This document shows positions 9,895 through 19,901 of a DNA stretch of 64,000 bases, in pieces. Every line of letters begins with the position of its first letter. Position 1 is the stretch's first letter. Source of the stretch: Roseiarcus sp963730555. Its GTDB lineage: Bacteria > Pseudomonadota > Alphaproteobacteria > Rhizobiales > Beijerinckiaceae. The stretch spans positions 186,001-250,000 of the forward strand of contig CAVSSS010000008.1 in the NCBI GenBank assembly GCA_963730555.1. Direction: 5' to 3'. Under the pieces are notes generated by a model, which was not told the origin of the DNA, ran no database searches, and worked only from the letters and a program-made list of their open reading frames with translations. Both the position numbers and the translations under genes were made by a program.

Positions 9895-10107
9895 ATGCTC
9901 GTCGTCGCGTTGGCCGCAGCAGGCGCTCAACCAGCGCTCGCGAGAGGCGGTGGCGGGCCGCCAGGTTGGAAGATGACGCCGAATTATTGCCGGGAGACCG
10001 TCGCCAACAAAGGCATCGCCGACGTCACGAGATTTGAGCAGAAAGTCAAGAAATGCTTTGCTAACCCGGTGACTTATCCGCCGGCCTACCCGAAACCGAG
10101 GTGGTAG
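9895..10107 (+). CDS. Small secreted hypothetical protein
   Basis: 70 codons. A short hydrophobic N-terminus (MLVVALAAAGAQPALARG) looks like a signal peptide ending at an AxA-type site, followed by a small mature part with two cysteines (NYCRETV and KKCFANP) and a Pro-rich tail. Not recognised. The true start may be further upstream if the frame is disrupted, as it is in many neighbours. Confidence 0.5.
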   Translation: MLVVALAAAGAQPALARGGGGPPGWKMTPNYCRETVANKGIADVTRFEQKVKKCFANPVTYPPAYPKPRW

Positions 10108-10147
10108 CGGCCGTCGCCGCCGCGACGCGCCAACGAAGGAGAGTGCG

Positions 10148-10585
10148 ATGCGCTTTGTTCTCCTAGTGATTCTTATGGGCCTGGCCCCGGTGGCGACGCC
10201 GGCCAATGCGCAAAACGCGTGGCTCGCATCCAAAATGATCGAGGGGATGTGCGGAGCTAAGGCTGCGCTAAGCGACAATTTGGATCGCTTGGCGAAGCGG
10301 CTCAATCTGACGGATGCGCAGAAGGCCCCGCTCAAGGACCTTGAGGACGCCTCCGCCGCAAGCGCCGCTTCGGCCAAGGCGGCGCTATGCGACGCCAAAC
10401 CGGATCTTGCGACGGCCCCGGGCCGGCTCGCGTTCACCGAAAAGGTCACGCAGACGCAACTCGACGGAATGAAGGCGATCGAACCCAAGCTGCAGGCCTT
10501 CTACGCAAGCCTCGACGACAAGCAGAAGCACGCCTTCGACACCGGCGGTCGGGTGGGCGGCCTCTTCAGTTGGCTCGGACGCTAA
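10148..10585 (+). CDS. LTXXQ-motif periplasmic protein (Spy/CpxP-like)
   Basis: 145 residues with a signal peptide (MRFVLLVILMGLAPVATPANA) and a helical mature part containing RLNLTDAQKAPLKDLED, the LTxxQ motif of the family. A second helix pair ends in DDKQKHAF. Such proteins are thought to act as periplasmic chaperones or metal/stress sensors. The ribosome site AAGGAG is well placed. Confidence 0.8.
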   Translation: MRFVLLVILMGLAPVATPANAQNAWLASKMIEGMCGAKAALSDNLDRLAKRLNLTDAQKAPLKDLEDASAASAASAKAALCDAKPDLATAPGRLAFTEKVTQTQLDGMKAIEPKLQAFYASLDDKQKHAFDTGGRVGGLFSWLGR

Positions 10586-10626
10586 CTTAAGGATGGTGCG
10601 CCGACCAGTTCATTCGGCGGACGGCG

Positions 10627-11359
10627 ATGGGACTTTGGCCTGAAGGGTGTTTCAAGGACCGGCGCGTGCTCGTGGTCGGAGGCACATCGGGCATCGGGGC
10701 TGGGATTGCGCGCGGGTTCCTGAGCGAAGGCGCGCAACTCATCATCACCGGCGCAACGGCGGCGGAGGCTCGAGCGGCGCGGGTCAGTCTGGAAGGCGCT
10801 CAAGCCCTTGCTTTGGACGTGAGGGACGCCGAGGCGGTGCAGCGGACCGTCAGCGGTCTCCGATCGCTGGATCATCTCGTCTATGCGGCGGGCGTCATCC
10901 GGCGTGGAGAGGAGCACGATCCGGAGGTCTTCGACATGGTGCTCGACATCAATCTCCACGGTGCGATGCGCGTCGCGGCGGCGGCGCGGCCGATCCTCAC
11001 GAGAGGTACCGGCACGATCCTCAACATCGCCTCCATGCTGTCGTTTTTCGGCGGAGCGCTCGTCCCCGGCTATTCCGCCTCGAAGGGCGGAATAGCGCAG
11101 CTCACCAAGTCGCTTGCCCTTGCCTATGCCGTAGACGGGCTCCGCGTGAACGCGCTCGCTCCGGGGTGGATCGCGACGCCGCTCACCCAGGCGTTGAGGG
11201 AGGACCCGACGCGTTCCGAGACCATCATGTCGCACAGCGTTGCGTCGATGGGGCGAGCCTCAGGACATCGCGGACGCCGCGGTGTTCCTTGGGTCTCCAT
11301 TGGCTGCTTTCATCACCGGCGTGGTCTTGCCGGTCGACGGAGGCTATCTCGTCGCCTGA
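10627..11359 (+). CDS. Short-chain dehydrogenase/reductase (one frame break)
   Basis: NAD(P)-dependent SDR. VVGGTSGIGAGIARG is the TGxxxGxG-type cofactor loop, the catalytic tyrosine and lysine lie in GYSASKGG, and an NxAG-like VYAAGVIRRG is present. The frame breaks at about 11250: the sequence resumes as WGEPQDIADAAVFLGSP and FITGVVLPVDGGYLVA with a stop at 11359, the canonical SDR C-terminus, giving about 244 residues. The substrate is unknown. Confidence 0.85.
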
Positions 11360-11425
11360 CCGCTCGCTACAGGCAAGCGGTGCTCCGCGGTAGCCACGCC
11401 TGACCCGTCATCGGTCCCTTGCGGC

Positions 11426-12289
11426 TCAAGCCCGGAAGCCGGACCTCCCCCATTTGAAGACGATCAGCACGAGGGCCAGCACGACCGCGAGTTCGGTCCA
11501 CAAAAAGACCCACATATCGGCCGACACGCCAAGCGGCGGGGAGCCCGGCATTGCATTTCGCAACACGGGTAGGGCAAAGGCGATTGCGGCCAGAGCTCCT
11601 ATCAAGGTTGCCTCCGGGCGGCACACGTCGGCAAAGGTCAAGATGCCGATCGTAAGCGCGCAGCCGGCAAGGACAAGCATGGCGCCGTAGGCGCACAGCG
11701 CGAACAGCGCAAAGGCGCCGTTTCGCGCCACTATGGTTGTCAGTTGAGTATCATCCGGATCGGGTCCGGGCCGGCTGGTCGTATGCAGATTATACCCAAG
11801 CGCCCCCTCCCACATCGTGATCCTGGCCGGGAGCCTGAGTGAGGACTTTCCGTCGCGGAGTTCGATGCTGAGGCGCGCCACATAGCTGTCAAACGGGTAA
11901 TGAGTGACGCTGCCCTCGTTCAAGTCGACCTCGAAGCTCGAGCTGGCGATATGGTCGCCCGCCGCCAGCTTGATTTCCTCAACCGTGCTGTCGTGGCTGA
12001 CCAGCAGAGTCAAATCGTGGTCGGACGCGATCTTATCGCTTTTGCTTGCCGATATGCTTGGCGAAACATACGCGCGAACCTGCATGGCGTCGTTGAGGGC
12101 GTCGATGCTGAGCGGTTCGATATAAACCTCTCCCGCGGGAACGACTTTGTCGGTGGCGCCGAAATGACGCTCAAGCGGGAGTTTCGTGACGTCGAATTGC
12201 CGCACCGTCACGATATAGCCGATGGTCAGCGCAATGAGCGCGGCCCCGAGCGCCACTAACCGCATGGTTCGGCCGCGCGGCTGATCCAT
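11426..12289 (-). CDS. DUF4436-like membrane protein
   Basis: 287 residues. One N-terminal membrane segment (VALGAALIALTIGYIV) is followed by an extracytoplasmic beta-rich domain of about 150 residues (contains HYPFDSYVARLSIEL) and three C-terminal membrane segments. This architecture and the YPFDSY block match my memory of DUF4436; the function is unknown. It lies between the SDR (convergent) and the MFS exporter (same strand, 91 bp). Confidence 0.6.
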   Translation of the reverse strand: MDQPRGRTMRLVALGAALIALTIGYIVTVRQFDVTKLPLERHFGATDKVVPAGEVYIEPLSIDALNDAMQVRAYVSPSISASKSDKIASDHDLTLLVSHDSTVEEIKLAAGDHIASSSFEVDLNEGSVTHYPFDSYVARLSIELRDGKSSLRLPARITMWEGALGYNLHTTSRPGPDPDDTQLTTIVARNGAFALFALCAYGAMLVLAGCALTIGILTFADVCRPEATLIGALAAIAFALPVLRNAMPGSPPLGVSADMWVFLWTELAVVLALVLIVFKWGRSGFRA

Positions 12290-12380
12290 TCGCCCCCACC
12301 TGGCGATTATCGATGACCAGCGCTAGCTTACAGCGAGGCGCCCATTCGGCAAACCCGATACGGCGCCGCGGCCCCCCGGC

Positions 12381-13802
12381 TCACTCCGCCGCGGCGGCCG
12401 CGCGCTCTTCGGTCGTCGAGAGCATTCGTCCGGACACTGCGGCCCCCGCGTCCGGCTTGAGCCGAGCGAAGACGAATACGGACAGGCTGGAGACCATCGC
12501 CACCAGGACGAAGGCGAGCGAGAGGTCGCGCGCCATGAGCTCGGAATCGCCGAAGCCGAACTGGATCACCTCCACGCAGATCGCCGCCACCGCGACGCCG
12601 ACCGCCCCGGACATCTGCTGAGACACGCTCGCGAAGCTGGTCGCGCGGCTCATCCGCGGCGGGTCGACATCTGCATAACTGATGGCGTTGAGCGCGGTGA
12701 ACTGGAGCGAGCGGAAGAAGCCGCCGGTGAGCAGTGTCAGCAGCAGGAGCCAGTGCGGGGTCGAAGGCGTGAACAGCGCGCAGGCGCTAAGGAAAGCCCC
12801 CGAAATGAGGCAGTTGACGACCAGCGTCTGGCGGAAGCCGAACCAGCGCAGGGCGGTGGAAGCGGTGAATTTCATCATGAGCGCGCCGGCCGCGGTGGCG
12901 AAGGTGATCGAACCGGATTCGAACGGCGTGAGGCCGAAGCCGACTTGCAGCAAAAGCGGCAGCAGGAAGGGCATGGCGCCGATGCCGATCCGGAAGATGA
13001 GACCGCCGATGACGCCGGAGAAAAACGTCGGGATTTTGAGCAGCTTGAGATCGAGGATCGCGTCCTCTTTGTCGTTGGCGTGCCGGGCGTAGGCAACGAG
13101 CGAAAGGGCGCCGATCGCGATCATCGCCGCAACCAGCCAATAAGGCGCAATGCCCCGTCCAATCATACTCAGGCCCGATATGAGGCTCAGGAGGCCGACG
13201 CCCGATAAGACGAAGCCAGTGAAATCGAAGCGGGGCACCGCCTCCTCGCGCAAATTCTCGATGAACCGCAGCGACAGCAAGACGCCCAGAACGCCGATTG
13301 GAACATTGATCCAGAAGATCCAGCGCCAATGAAAATAGGTTGTGATGAAGCCGCCGAGCGGCGGGCCTGCGACCGGGCCGATCAGCGCTGGAACAGTGAG
13401 ATAGGCCATCGCGGTGACGAGATCGCTCTTTGCTATGGAGCGCAGCAGCACCAGGCGCCCAACCGGCACCATCATCGCTCCGCCCAACCCCTGGAAAACG
13501 CGCGCGGCGATGAGCGTCGAAAGCGAAGACGAGGCGCCGCACAGGATCGAGCCGAGGGTGAAGACGACGATCGCGCTGCAGAACACCGTGCGCGCGCCGA
13601 ACCGGTCGGCGACCCAGCCCGAAGCGGGAATGAACACCGCAAGCGTCAGCATATAGGAGGTGAGCGCCAGCTTCAGGACGATCGGATCCTGATGCAGGTC
13701 GAGCGCGATGGCCGGCAGCGAGGTCGAAATGACGGTTCCGTCCATGTTCTCCATGAACAGGGCGGTCGCGATGATGAAGGCGGTGAGAACGGCGGAGCGC
13801 AT
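12381..13802 (-). CDS. MFS drug-efflux transporter, DHA2 (EmrB/QacA) family
   Basis: 473 residues from the ATG at 13802 (MRSAVLTAFIIATALFMENM). DHA2 features are visible: ENMDGTVISTSLPAIA in TM1, SGWVADRFGARTVF (loop 2-3 motif A), RVFQGLGGAMMVPVGR (motif B region) and GPVAGPPLGGFI (motif C) with HWRWIFWINVPIG. About 14 membrane segments are expected, which makes it a proton-driven multidrug exporter. It stands alone: no periplasmic adaptor (EmrA) or regulator is adjacent. Confidence 0.88.
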   Translation of the reverse strand: MRSAVLTAFIIATALFMENMDGTVISTSLPAIALDLHQDPIVLKLALTSYMLTLAVFIPASGWVADRFGARTVFCSAIVVFTLGSILCGASSSLSTLIAARVFQGLGGAMMVPVGRLVLLRSIAKSDLVTAMAYLTVPALIGPVAGPPLGGFITTYFHWRWIFWINVPIGVLGVLLSLRFIENLREEAVPRFDFTGFVLSGVGLLSLISGLSMIGRGIAPYWLVAAMIAIGALSLVAYARHANDKEDAILDLKLLKIPTFFSGVIGGLIFRIGIGAMPFLLPLLLQVGFGLTPFESGSITFATAAGALMMKFTASTALRWFGFRQTLVVNCLISGAFLSACALFTPSTPHWLLLLTLLTGGFFRSLQFTALNAISYADVDPPRMSRATSFASVSQQMSGAVGVAVAAICVEVIQFGFGDSELMARDLSLAFVLVAMVSSLSVFVFARLKPDAGAAVSGRMLSTTEERAAAAAE

Positions 13803-13952
13803 ATGGCGGCTTTCAGGCTCCGGCTTTGTGGCGCCGTGAGGCCCGCCGCCGCAAGGCGAAGGCAGGATATCGCGGTCACAATAGGTTGAACGCGGACCCT
13901 GCACGCACGGATCCATCCATTCGCCGCGATTCTAGCCTGCATGCGCCGCTCC

Positions 13953-14363
13953 TTAGCGGCCGAATACGACCTTGTTCATGATCCGTCCCGGCGCAAGGGT
14001 GAACAAGCCTGTGACGACGAGCGCCAGGGTGAAAATCCAGATCATCGCCGAACGATGAGCTCTCACATCGTGCTGGCGCGCCCGCATGACGGCGAGGGGA
14101 ACGACTGCCAGCGTGAACAACGAGAGGAGGTGGATCGGGCTCCAAGGTCCCCAGGTTCGGATCGTGTGAATGAAGAACGAAGTCCCTGCGATCAGAATCA
14201 TGAGAATGGCCCACGCCCAGCCGATCGTTCGATGCGGCAGCGTTCCCTTGGGGGCCAGGAGCTGCACGACGCCGAGACCGATCGCCGCAAAGGCGAAAGC
14301 GGCGTGAAACCGTATGACCGGCGGCGCGTTGAGCAGGGGAGCGAGCGTCATGACGGAATCCAT
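13953..14363 (-). CDS. DUF2306 family membrane protein
   Basis: 136 residues with four predicted membrane segments. RFHAAFAFAAIGLGVVQLL, KGTLPHRTIGWAWA and HRSAMIWIFTLALVVTGLFTL follow the conserved DUF2306 pattern (H-R-x-x-G-W and RxHR-like blocks). The function is unknown. A perfect CRP-type palindrome lies about 100 bp upstream of its start. Confidence 0.75.
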   Translation of the reverse strand: MDSVMTLAPLLNAPPVIRFHAAFAFAAIGLGVVQLLAPKGTLPHRTIGWAWAILMILIAGTSFFIHTIRTWGPWSPIHLLSLFTLAVVPLAVMRARQHDVRAHRSAMIWIFTLALVVTGLFTLAPGRIMNKVVFGR

Positions 14364-14408
14364 CTTGGTCGGGTCCGCTCACTTGCGCGTCAGGATCTGG
14401 CGAAGTGG

Positions 14409-14450
14409 CCTGATCGTTTGCGGGCAATTAACCTGATCGTTTGCGGGCAA
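14409..14450. repeat. Two tandem 19-bp direct repeats
   Basis: The 19-mer CCTGATCGTTTGCGGGCAA occurs at 14409-14427 and again at 14432-14450, 23 bp apart. Short regularly spaced repeats like this occur at the ends of some insertion sequences and at operator arrays. No transposase is adjacent. Confidence 0.75.
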
Positions 14451-14461
14451 CTCAAATGTAG

Positions 14462-14477
14462 TGTGATGCGCGTCACA
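14462..14477. promoter_or_regulatory. CRP/FNR-type operator
   Basis: TGTGATGCGCGTCACA matches TGTGA-N6-TCACA exactly. It lies about 100 bp upstream of the DUF2306 gene (minus strand) and 170 bp upstream of the HExxH protein gene (plus strand). The same 16-mer occurs at 56184-56199. Confidence 0.55.
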
Positions 14478-14647
14478 GGGGGAGCCATAATTATGGGCTA
14501 CCGTTACGCGCCTTATGCTTCTTAGCACAAATCCCTTGAGCAAGGGGTCGTAAGTTGCTCGGTGTGATCGACGACCTTTGTTGAAACTGACCAAACAGAG
14601 TCACCTGTGGGTCAGCCGGAAGTTCATTCAAGCCCGACGGATAGAAG

Positions 14648-15548
14648 ATGCGGCGACCGACATTCTACAGAGCGATGAATTTGAGGGAAGAACAGTACGC
14701 CTGGGACCTGTTTCGGGGTACCTTGCCACCGGGGAACCAGATTGGAATCGGGGATGGTCTTGGGTTCGGCGACCGGCCGTGGACCGATACGGGGTCCGAT
14801 CGAAACGCCCGCATGCCCTTCATGCGCTATCAAGTCAATCTGGGCGACATGGCGAGCATGGATCTAACTTCAATGCATTATTTCGGCGGGTTCGGCCGTA
14901 TTTGCGACTCGTTCATTCACGAGTTGACGCATGTCTGGCAGTATCTGCACGGCGACTGGGTCAAGGTCAGTTCGGTAACCGCGCAAGCCGTTGAGGCAGT
15001 GGCGCCCTATCTTTTTTGGGGCGACCTCGCCTCCATCCCCGCGTACGAATACACGCCACTGGACGACAGCAAGGCCTGGGACGATTACAACGCGGAACAG
15101 CAGGCCCATATCGTCGAAGATTGGAATTACAGGAGGGACAAGAGCAGCGACCTGTTCCCCTTTATATCCGAGGTAATCCGGAGCCACGGCGATCCGACGG
15201 CTCGCAAGCAATCCCTCAAGGAACTGAAAAGCCATCTCTATACGCCCCCTCCACCTCCGCCGAACCCGACATTCATCCGGGTCGCTTCGCCTGACGCGGC
15301 GCTGCTGCCGCTTCTAGAAAGGCGCTTTGCGGCAAATGACGTTGCGGGATTCGGTGGACGCGTCCGGCAATTGGAGCAAATCTTTCGAGGACTCGATCAG
15401 TTGCAGGCGCGGGCAATTGCTGGACAGGCTTAACTTCCGGCGGAACGGCGATCAGGTATCCATGTACTTTCACGATCACTTGAGCACCGCTACGAGGATT
15501 CAGCTTCTTAATATCTTGCGGAGCGCGTCGAAGGCGCTGACGGTTTAA
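14648..15548 (+). CDS. HExxH-containing protein of unknown function (one frame break)
   Basis: Not assigned to a named family. The frame from the ATG at 14648 contains FIHELTHVWQYLHGDW, with a zinc-metallopeptidase HExxH at residues 91-95, and a conserved-looking YNAEQQAHIVEDW. The opening resembles proteins that precede Vgr/Rhs elements. A frame break lies at about 15320-15400: the later frame gives RGQLLDRLNFRRNGDQVS and LSTATRIQLLNILRSASKA, ending at 15548, and reads as coding. No signal peptide is obvious. Metal binding or proteolysis is inferred from the motif alone. Confidence 0.6.
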
Positions 15549-15644
15549 TACCCCTTCGAGGTCGATGGCTCCATGTTCGATGCGGCAGCGTTCCTTTGGG
15601 GGGACCGGCGGCGCGTTGAGGAGCGGGTCACGCCGCGCCTCACC

Positions 15645-16002
15645 CTAATTCTTCAGCATGCGGTCGACGTCGCTCAGCGCCTTCTCGCAGCCGTCGCGAT
15701 CGCCCTCATCATCGGCGTGGCGCGCCTCATCCATGGCCTCGGTGATTGCCTGAACCTCCTCGCTGGTGAGATCGCCCGCTTCGTGTTCCGCGCTTGCGAT
15801 CGAGCCAGGAGTCGGCTGGCGATGCATGGTGGCGAACGCCGATTGCGGCGCCGCCCGCCCTTGCGCCGCCGCGGAGATCAAGAAGTTTGGCGACGTCGAG
15901 GTTGGTTTGATAGATCCGGTCCGTGCATGGTCCAGCATGAGCCGCCGCGGCGCCGAAGATGAGCGCCAATCCTGCTGCTGCGGTCCCGTGTCGAACGATC
16001 AT
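15645..16002 (-). CDS. Small secreted hypothetical protein (one frame break)
   Basis: About 118 residues when two frames are joined. The N-terminus is a clear signal peptide (GTAAAGLALIFGAAAAHA, cleavage before GPCTDRIYQ). After a frame break at about 15880 the sequence continues AAPQSAFATMHRQPTPGS and TSEEVQAITEAMDEARHADD, ending SDVDRMLKN. Similar small proteins with a helical C-terminus are widespread in Hyphomicrobiales; the function is unknown. Confidence 0.65.
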
Positions 16003-16186
16003 CTCTCCCTCCTATAGGGCGGGCGGCGCGGAGCAGCCTAGGGTGGGACGAGCCAACGTTGCTTCCCAACGACGCATTCGTATAACGCGTAGCCGGCCAA
16101 TCCAGACGACGGAAATGGGACAATTGTCCGTGAGCCCCGCCGCTCGCGCCGTCTACCAAGGCGACAAGCGTCGGAGATATCCAGAA

Positions 16187-16745
16187 TCAGCGAGCGACCT
16201 CGTGTTCTCCATGGGCCTCGAGCAGGGCGTTGAGGCGCTTGCGCATCAGCATTCCGGGGCGGTCGGAGGGCATGTGCATTTCGAGCTTGCGGCTCATGTC
16301 GACGATCGCGTCCGGGTCGGTGGATTCCAGGATCTCCCGGTCCTCCTCGATGATGGCTTGTCCCAGGCGACGAGCTCGGCGGTCGAGCAATCCTCCTCGC
16401 GGTCATTGCGGTAGAGGATTTGAATGAGCTGGATGGCGCCGTCATCGACCGGCGTCGCCGAATAGATCGGGAAATTGGGGGATGTTCACGAGCTTGCCCG
16501 TTCGGTCGTATTCCCAGCCGTGATAGCCGCATACGATATGACCCTCCCTGATCCAACCTTTGGACAATCTGGCCGTGCGGTGGCAGCAGCGGTCCTCGAG
16601 CGCCGAGGGTTCGCCCGCCGCATCGAGGAAAGACGATGATGTCCTGTCCCAGGATGCGAAAGGGCTTCGGCCCGTCATCGAGTTTGGCGAGCGGCAGGCT
16701 GGCGTACCAGAAGTTGCGCAGGACCGGCTGGCGCGTGTTCAACAT
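16187..16745 (-). pseudogene. Rieske non-heme iron oxygenase alpha subunit, middle deleted
   Basis: The N-terminus (RNFWYASLPLAKLDDGPKPF) and Rieske [2Fe-2S] ligands (CxH in RCCHRTARL, CxxH in VCGYHGWEYD) are followed by GKLVNIPQ and then immediately by C-terminal sequence (FPIYSATPVDDGAIQLIQ, IIEEDREILESTDP, MPSDRPGMLMRKRLN). The roughly 160-170 residues of the catalytic domain, which in this family bind the mononuclear iron, are missing: the locus codes for about 186 residues against the usual 340-350. Two frame breaks (about 16640 and 16375) are also present. It should be non-functional as an oxygenase. Confidence 0.8.
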
Positions 16746-16940
16746 GAGTTGCTCCTCGGCGTTACGCGACGGCCGACACGCCATCTCGGACGCAAAAGCC
16801 GCGCCGCACTGGCCGCGTGACGTGATGTCGTGCCTTAGCGTAGCGTTCAGCGATCGGCGCCTGCAAATCGGCTTGAAACCGGCGAAGCTAGAGTGCAAAA
16901 TGTCGCCGCTTCCGTGACCCGCGCCCGTTAAGAGAGCACG

Positions 16941-17246
16941 ATGAGCAAGGCCGCCACCAAGATTGCGACGAAGACCGAGACGCGCGTCCAGCGTCCGCGC
17001 CTGCACAAGGTCATTCTCTTCAACGACGACTATACGCCGCGCGACTTCGTGGTCGAGGTCCTGAAGGGCGTGTTTCGCCTGAATGAGACGCAGGCGCTCA
17101 ACGTAATGATGACCGCCCATCGCAAGGGCGTCTGTGTGGTCGCGGTGTTCGCGCAGGACATAGCGGAGACCAAGGCCGCGCGCGGAACTGAAGCTGGCGC
17201 AGCCAAGGGATATCCGTTGCGTTTCGGAACGGAGCCAGAAGAATAG
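16941..17246 (+). CDS. clpS2: ClpS2-type adaptor of the Clp protease
   Basis: 101-residue ClpS paralogue. The core is VILFNDDYTPRDFVVEVLK and MMTAHRKGVCVVAVFAQDIAETKA, with the end GYPLRFGTEPEE characteristic of the second alphaproteobacterial ClpS. Compared with the clpA-linked copy at 60.7 kb, the residue gating the N-degron pocket is Arg (TPRDFVV) instead of Met (TPMEFVV), consistent with a different substrate preference. It stands apart from clpA, as ClpS2 usually does. Confidence 0.88.
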   Translation: MSKAATKIATKTETRVQRPRLHKVILFNDDYTPRDFVVEVLKGVFRLNETQALNVMMTAHRKGVCVVAVFAQDIAETKAARGTEAGAAKGYPLRFGTEPEE

Positions 17247-17282
17247 CGCGCGCTTCGCGTCGGCACTCAGGATAGCCCAGAC

Positions 17283-18321
17283 ATGAGCGGCGCAGGCCTC
17301 CCATCGCTGAAGACGCGCAAACTCGGCCGGACCAACGTCAGCGTGACTGAGATCGGGCTCGGCACCGCGCCGCTCGGCGAACTTTTCGAGAGGATCGAGG
17401 ACGACGAGGCGGCGGGGATCATCGCCGCCGCCTGGGACGGCGGCGTGCGCTACTTCGATACATCCCCATGGTATGGGCGCGGGACTCGCCGAACACACGC
17501 TTGGCCGCGCGCTCTATCGCAAGCCGCGCGCCGACTTCGCCATATCGACCAAGATCGGCCGCGTGTCTGCGCCGGCCATTCGGGACCGAACGCGATCAAG
17601 GATCAATGGCTCGGCGGCCTCGAGTTTCAGACCGTGTTCGACTACGGCTACGACGGCGTGATGCGCTCATTTGAGGACAGCCTGCAGCGGCTCGGAATCA
17701 ATCGGGTCGACGTCCTCCTCATCCACGATCTCGATCCTTGGGATCACAATCCTGCGGCGCTCAACGCTTATTTCACTCAGCTCAAGACGAGCGGTTGGCG
17801 GGCGCTGGCGGAATTGCGCGAGGCCGGCGTCATAGGAGGAATCGGCGCGGGCTTTAACTCCTTGGGCTCGATCCCGCGTTTTCTCGATCTCTTCGACATG
17901 GATTTCTTCTTGCTGGCGATGCGCTATACGCTGCTCGAGCAGGACGTGCTCGAGAGCGAATTCCCGCGCTGCAAGGAGCGAGGCGTCGGGATCGTTATCG
18001 GCGGCGGCTACAATTCCGGGATTCTCGCAACGGGCGCCGTCCCTGGCGCGATGTACAATTATGCGCCGGCTGGCCCTGAGATCCTGGAGCGGGTGAAGAA
18101 AATCGAGGCGGTCTGCGCCCGCCACCGCGTTCCGCTTCCCGCAGCGGCGCTGCAGTTTCCGCTCGGCCATCCGATCGTCGCCTCGATCATTCCGGGCGCG
18201 GTTTCGCGCGCCCAGGTCGAACGGAACCTGGCCGCCTTCCGCCATTCCGGTTCCCGCCGACCTCTGGGCCGAGCTCAAACACGAGAAGCTCATTCGCGCC
18301 GACGCGCCGACCCCAGCCTGA
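17283..18321 (+). CDS. Aldo/keto reductase (three frame breaks)
   Basis: NADPH-dependent aldo/keto reductase of the D-threo-aldose dehydrogenase/pyridoxal dehydrogenase type, about 345 residues after correction. RKLGRTNVSVTEIGLGTAPL and GGVRYFDTSPWYG (catalytic Asp and Tyr) open it; SFEDSLQRLGINRVDVLLIH and GGYNSGILATG follow. Frame breaks: about 17470 (a G-run in TATGGGCGC; correct reading GAGLAEHTLGRALY), about 17563-17600, and about 18242 (resumes PADLWAELKHEKLIRADAP, stop 18321). The start is 36 bp after clpS2. Confidence 0.85.
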
Positions 18322-18510
18322 GACCGGCTTTCGCCCGATTGCGGCGGATCGCCAATCCACATAGCTTTCTGTCGATCGCGAAACGGCGGCGCAATACTCA
18401 GTCCTTGGGGGGAAAGCGAATGTTTCAATGCACGCCGGATGATCGGCAAGGGCCGCGGTCGGCGGGCTGTCTCTGCCATACGTCTGGCTTTGGGCGTCTG
18501 AACGCGCATC

Positions 18511-19883
18511 TTGCGCAAAAATTCTCTCGTCATTCGTCGATCGGCGGTATCGGTGCTACCTTCGGCGCATTCGCGGCCGGGCCGGGCGGCTCGCCCGCTC
18601 GCGCTGACGACGGCGCCCGAGCGCTCCCATCGCCTTTACCAATGCGCGGCTGTTCGACGGCAAGTCGGACGCGCTCATCGAGGGCTTACGGGTTGTGGTC
18701 GAGGGCAAGACGATCAAGGCGGTCGAGCCAGCCGAGAAGCCACGCTCAGATCCTGGCGCCCGCGTCGTCGATTGCGGCGGCCGGGTTCTGATGCCGGGCC
18801 TTATCGACGCGCACTGGCATGCGATGATGGCGTCGTTGCCGATAAATGTCTTGCTGACCGCAGATGTCGGCTACATCACCCTTGTCGCTGCCGACGAAGC
18901 GAGAAAGACGCTGATGCGCGGCTTTACTAGCGTCCGCGACATGGCCGGGCCGACCTTCAGCCTGAAGCGAGCGATCGACAATGGCCTCGTGCAAGGGCCT
19001 CGCATCTGGCCCTCAGGCGCGATGATCTCGCAAACCGGCGGCCACGGCGATTTTCGCTTCCCCTACGAAGTTCCTGCTTCCCCCAATGCGCCGTTGAGCC
19101 GTGTCGAAGCGATCGGCGGCGGCGCCATCGCCGACGGCGTCGACCGCGTGCTCCAGCGGGCGCGCGAGCAGCTGATGCTCGGCGCGAGCCAGCTCAAGCT
19201 CGCCGCGGGCGGCGGCGTGTCCTCGCACTACGATCCGATCGATGTCAGCCAATACACCGAGGCCGAGTTCCGCGCCGCGGTCGACGCTGCGGAAAACTGG
19301 GGCACCTATGTCGCCGTGCACGCCTATACGCCTCGCGCGGTTCAGACCGCCATTCGCGGTGGCGTCAAATGCATCGAGCACGGGCACTTGATGGACGAGG
19401 CGACGGCGGAAATGATTGCGGGGAAAGGCATATGGCTAAGCACACAACCGTTTCTCAACAGCGAATACTCCAATGCGATGCCGACGCCCGAAGGGGAGGC
19501 GAAAGCGCAGCAGGTCTATGCAGGAACGGACGCGGCTTACAAATTCGCTAAGGCGTTCAACCTCAAGACGGCCTGGGGCACGGACATATTGTTCGATTCG
19601 AAGATGACGGCGCATCAGGGGGCGATCCTGACGACCCTCGAGCGCTGGTATCGTCCGGTCGAGATCCTCAAGATGGCGACGGCGGTGAACGGCGAACTCT
19701 TAGCGATGTCCGGCCCGCGCAATCCTTACCCAGGCAAGCTCGGCGTGATCGAGGCTGGCGCGCTTGCCGACCTCATTCTCGTCGACGGCGACCCGCTCGC
19801 CAATCTCAAGCTCGATCGCCGATCCGGACAAGAATTTCCTCGTCATCATGAAGGACGGGCAGGTGGTCAAGGATGCGCTGTAG
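18511..19883 (+). CDS. Metal-dependent amidohydrolase, probably exported (frame breaks)
   Basis: Imidazolonepropionase-like amidohydrolase, about 450 residues. AFTNARLFDGKSDALIEGL starts the conserved part; LMPGLIDAHWHAMM carries the HxH metal motif; LKLAAGGGVSSHYDP, YVAVHAYTP, KCIEHGHLMDE and TAWGTDILFD supply the other metal ligands. A frame break at about 19812 leads to DPDKNFLVIMKDGQVVKDAL and a stop at 19883. The N-terminus is poorly defined: a TTG at 18511 begins a stretch with RRS and an Ala-rich segment, perhaps a Tat-type signal, and another break near 18635 joins it to the conserved part. The substrate (dipeptide or cyclic amide) is unknown. Confidence 0.82.
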
Positions 19884-19901
19884 AGGCGAGAGAACGCGCC
19901 T

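Noticed and set aside
13329..13889. A 186-codon plus-strand open frame
   Set aside because: Antisense to the MFS transporter; charged low-complexity sequence.
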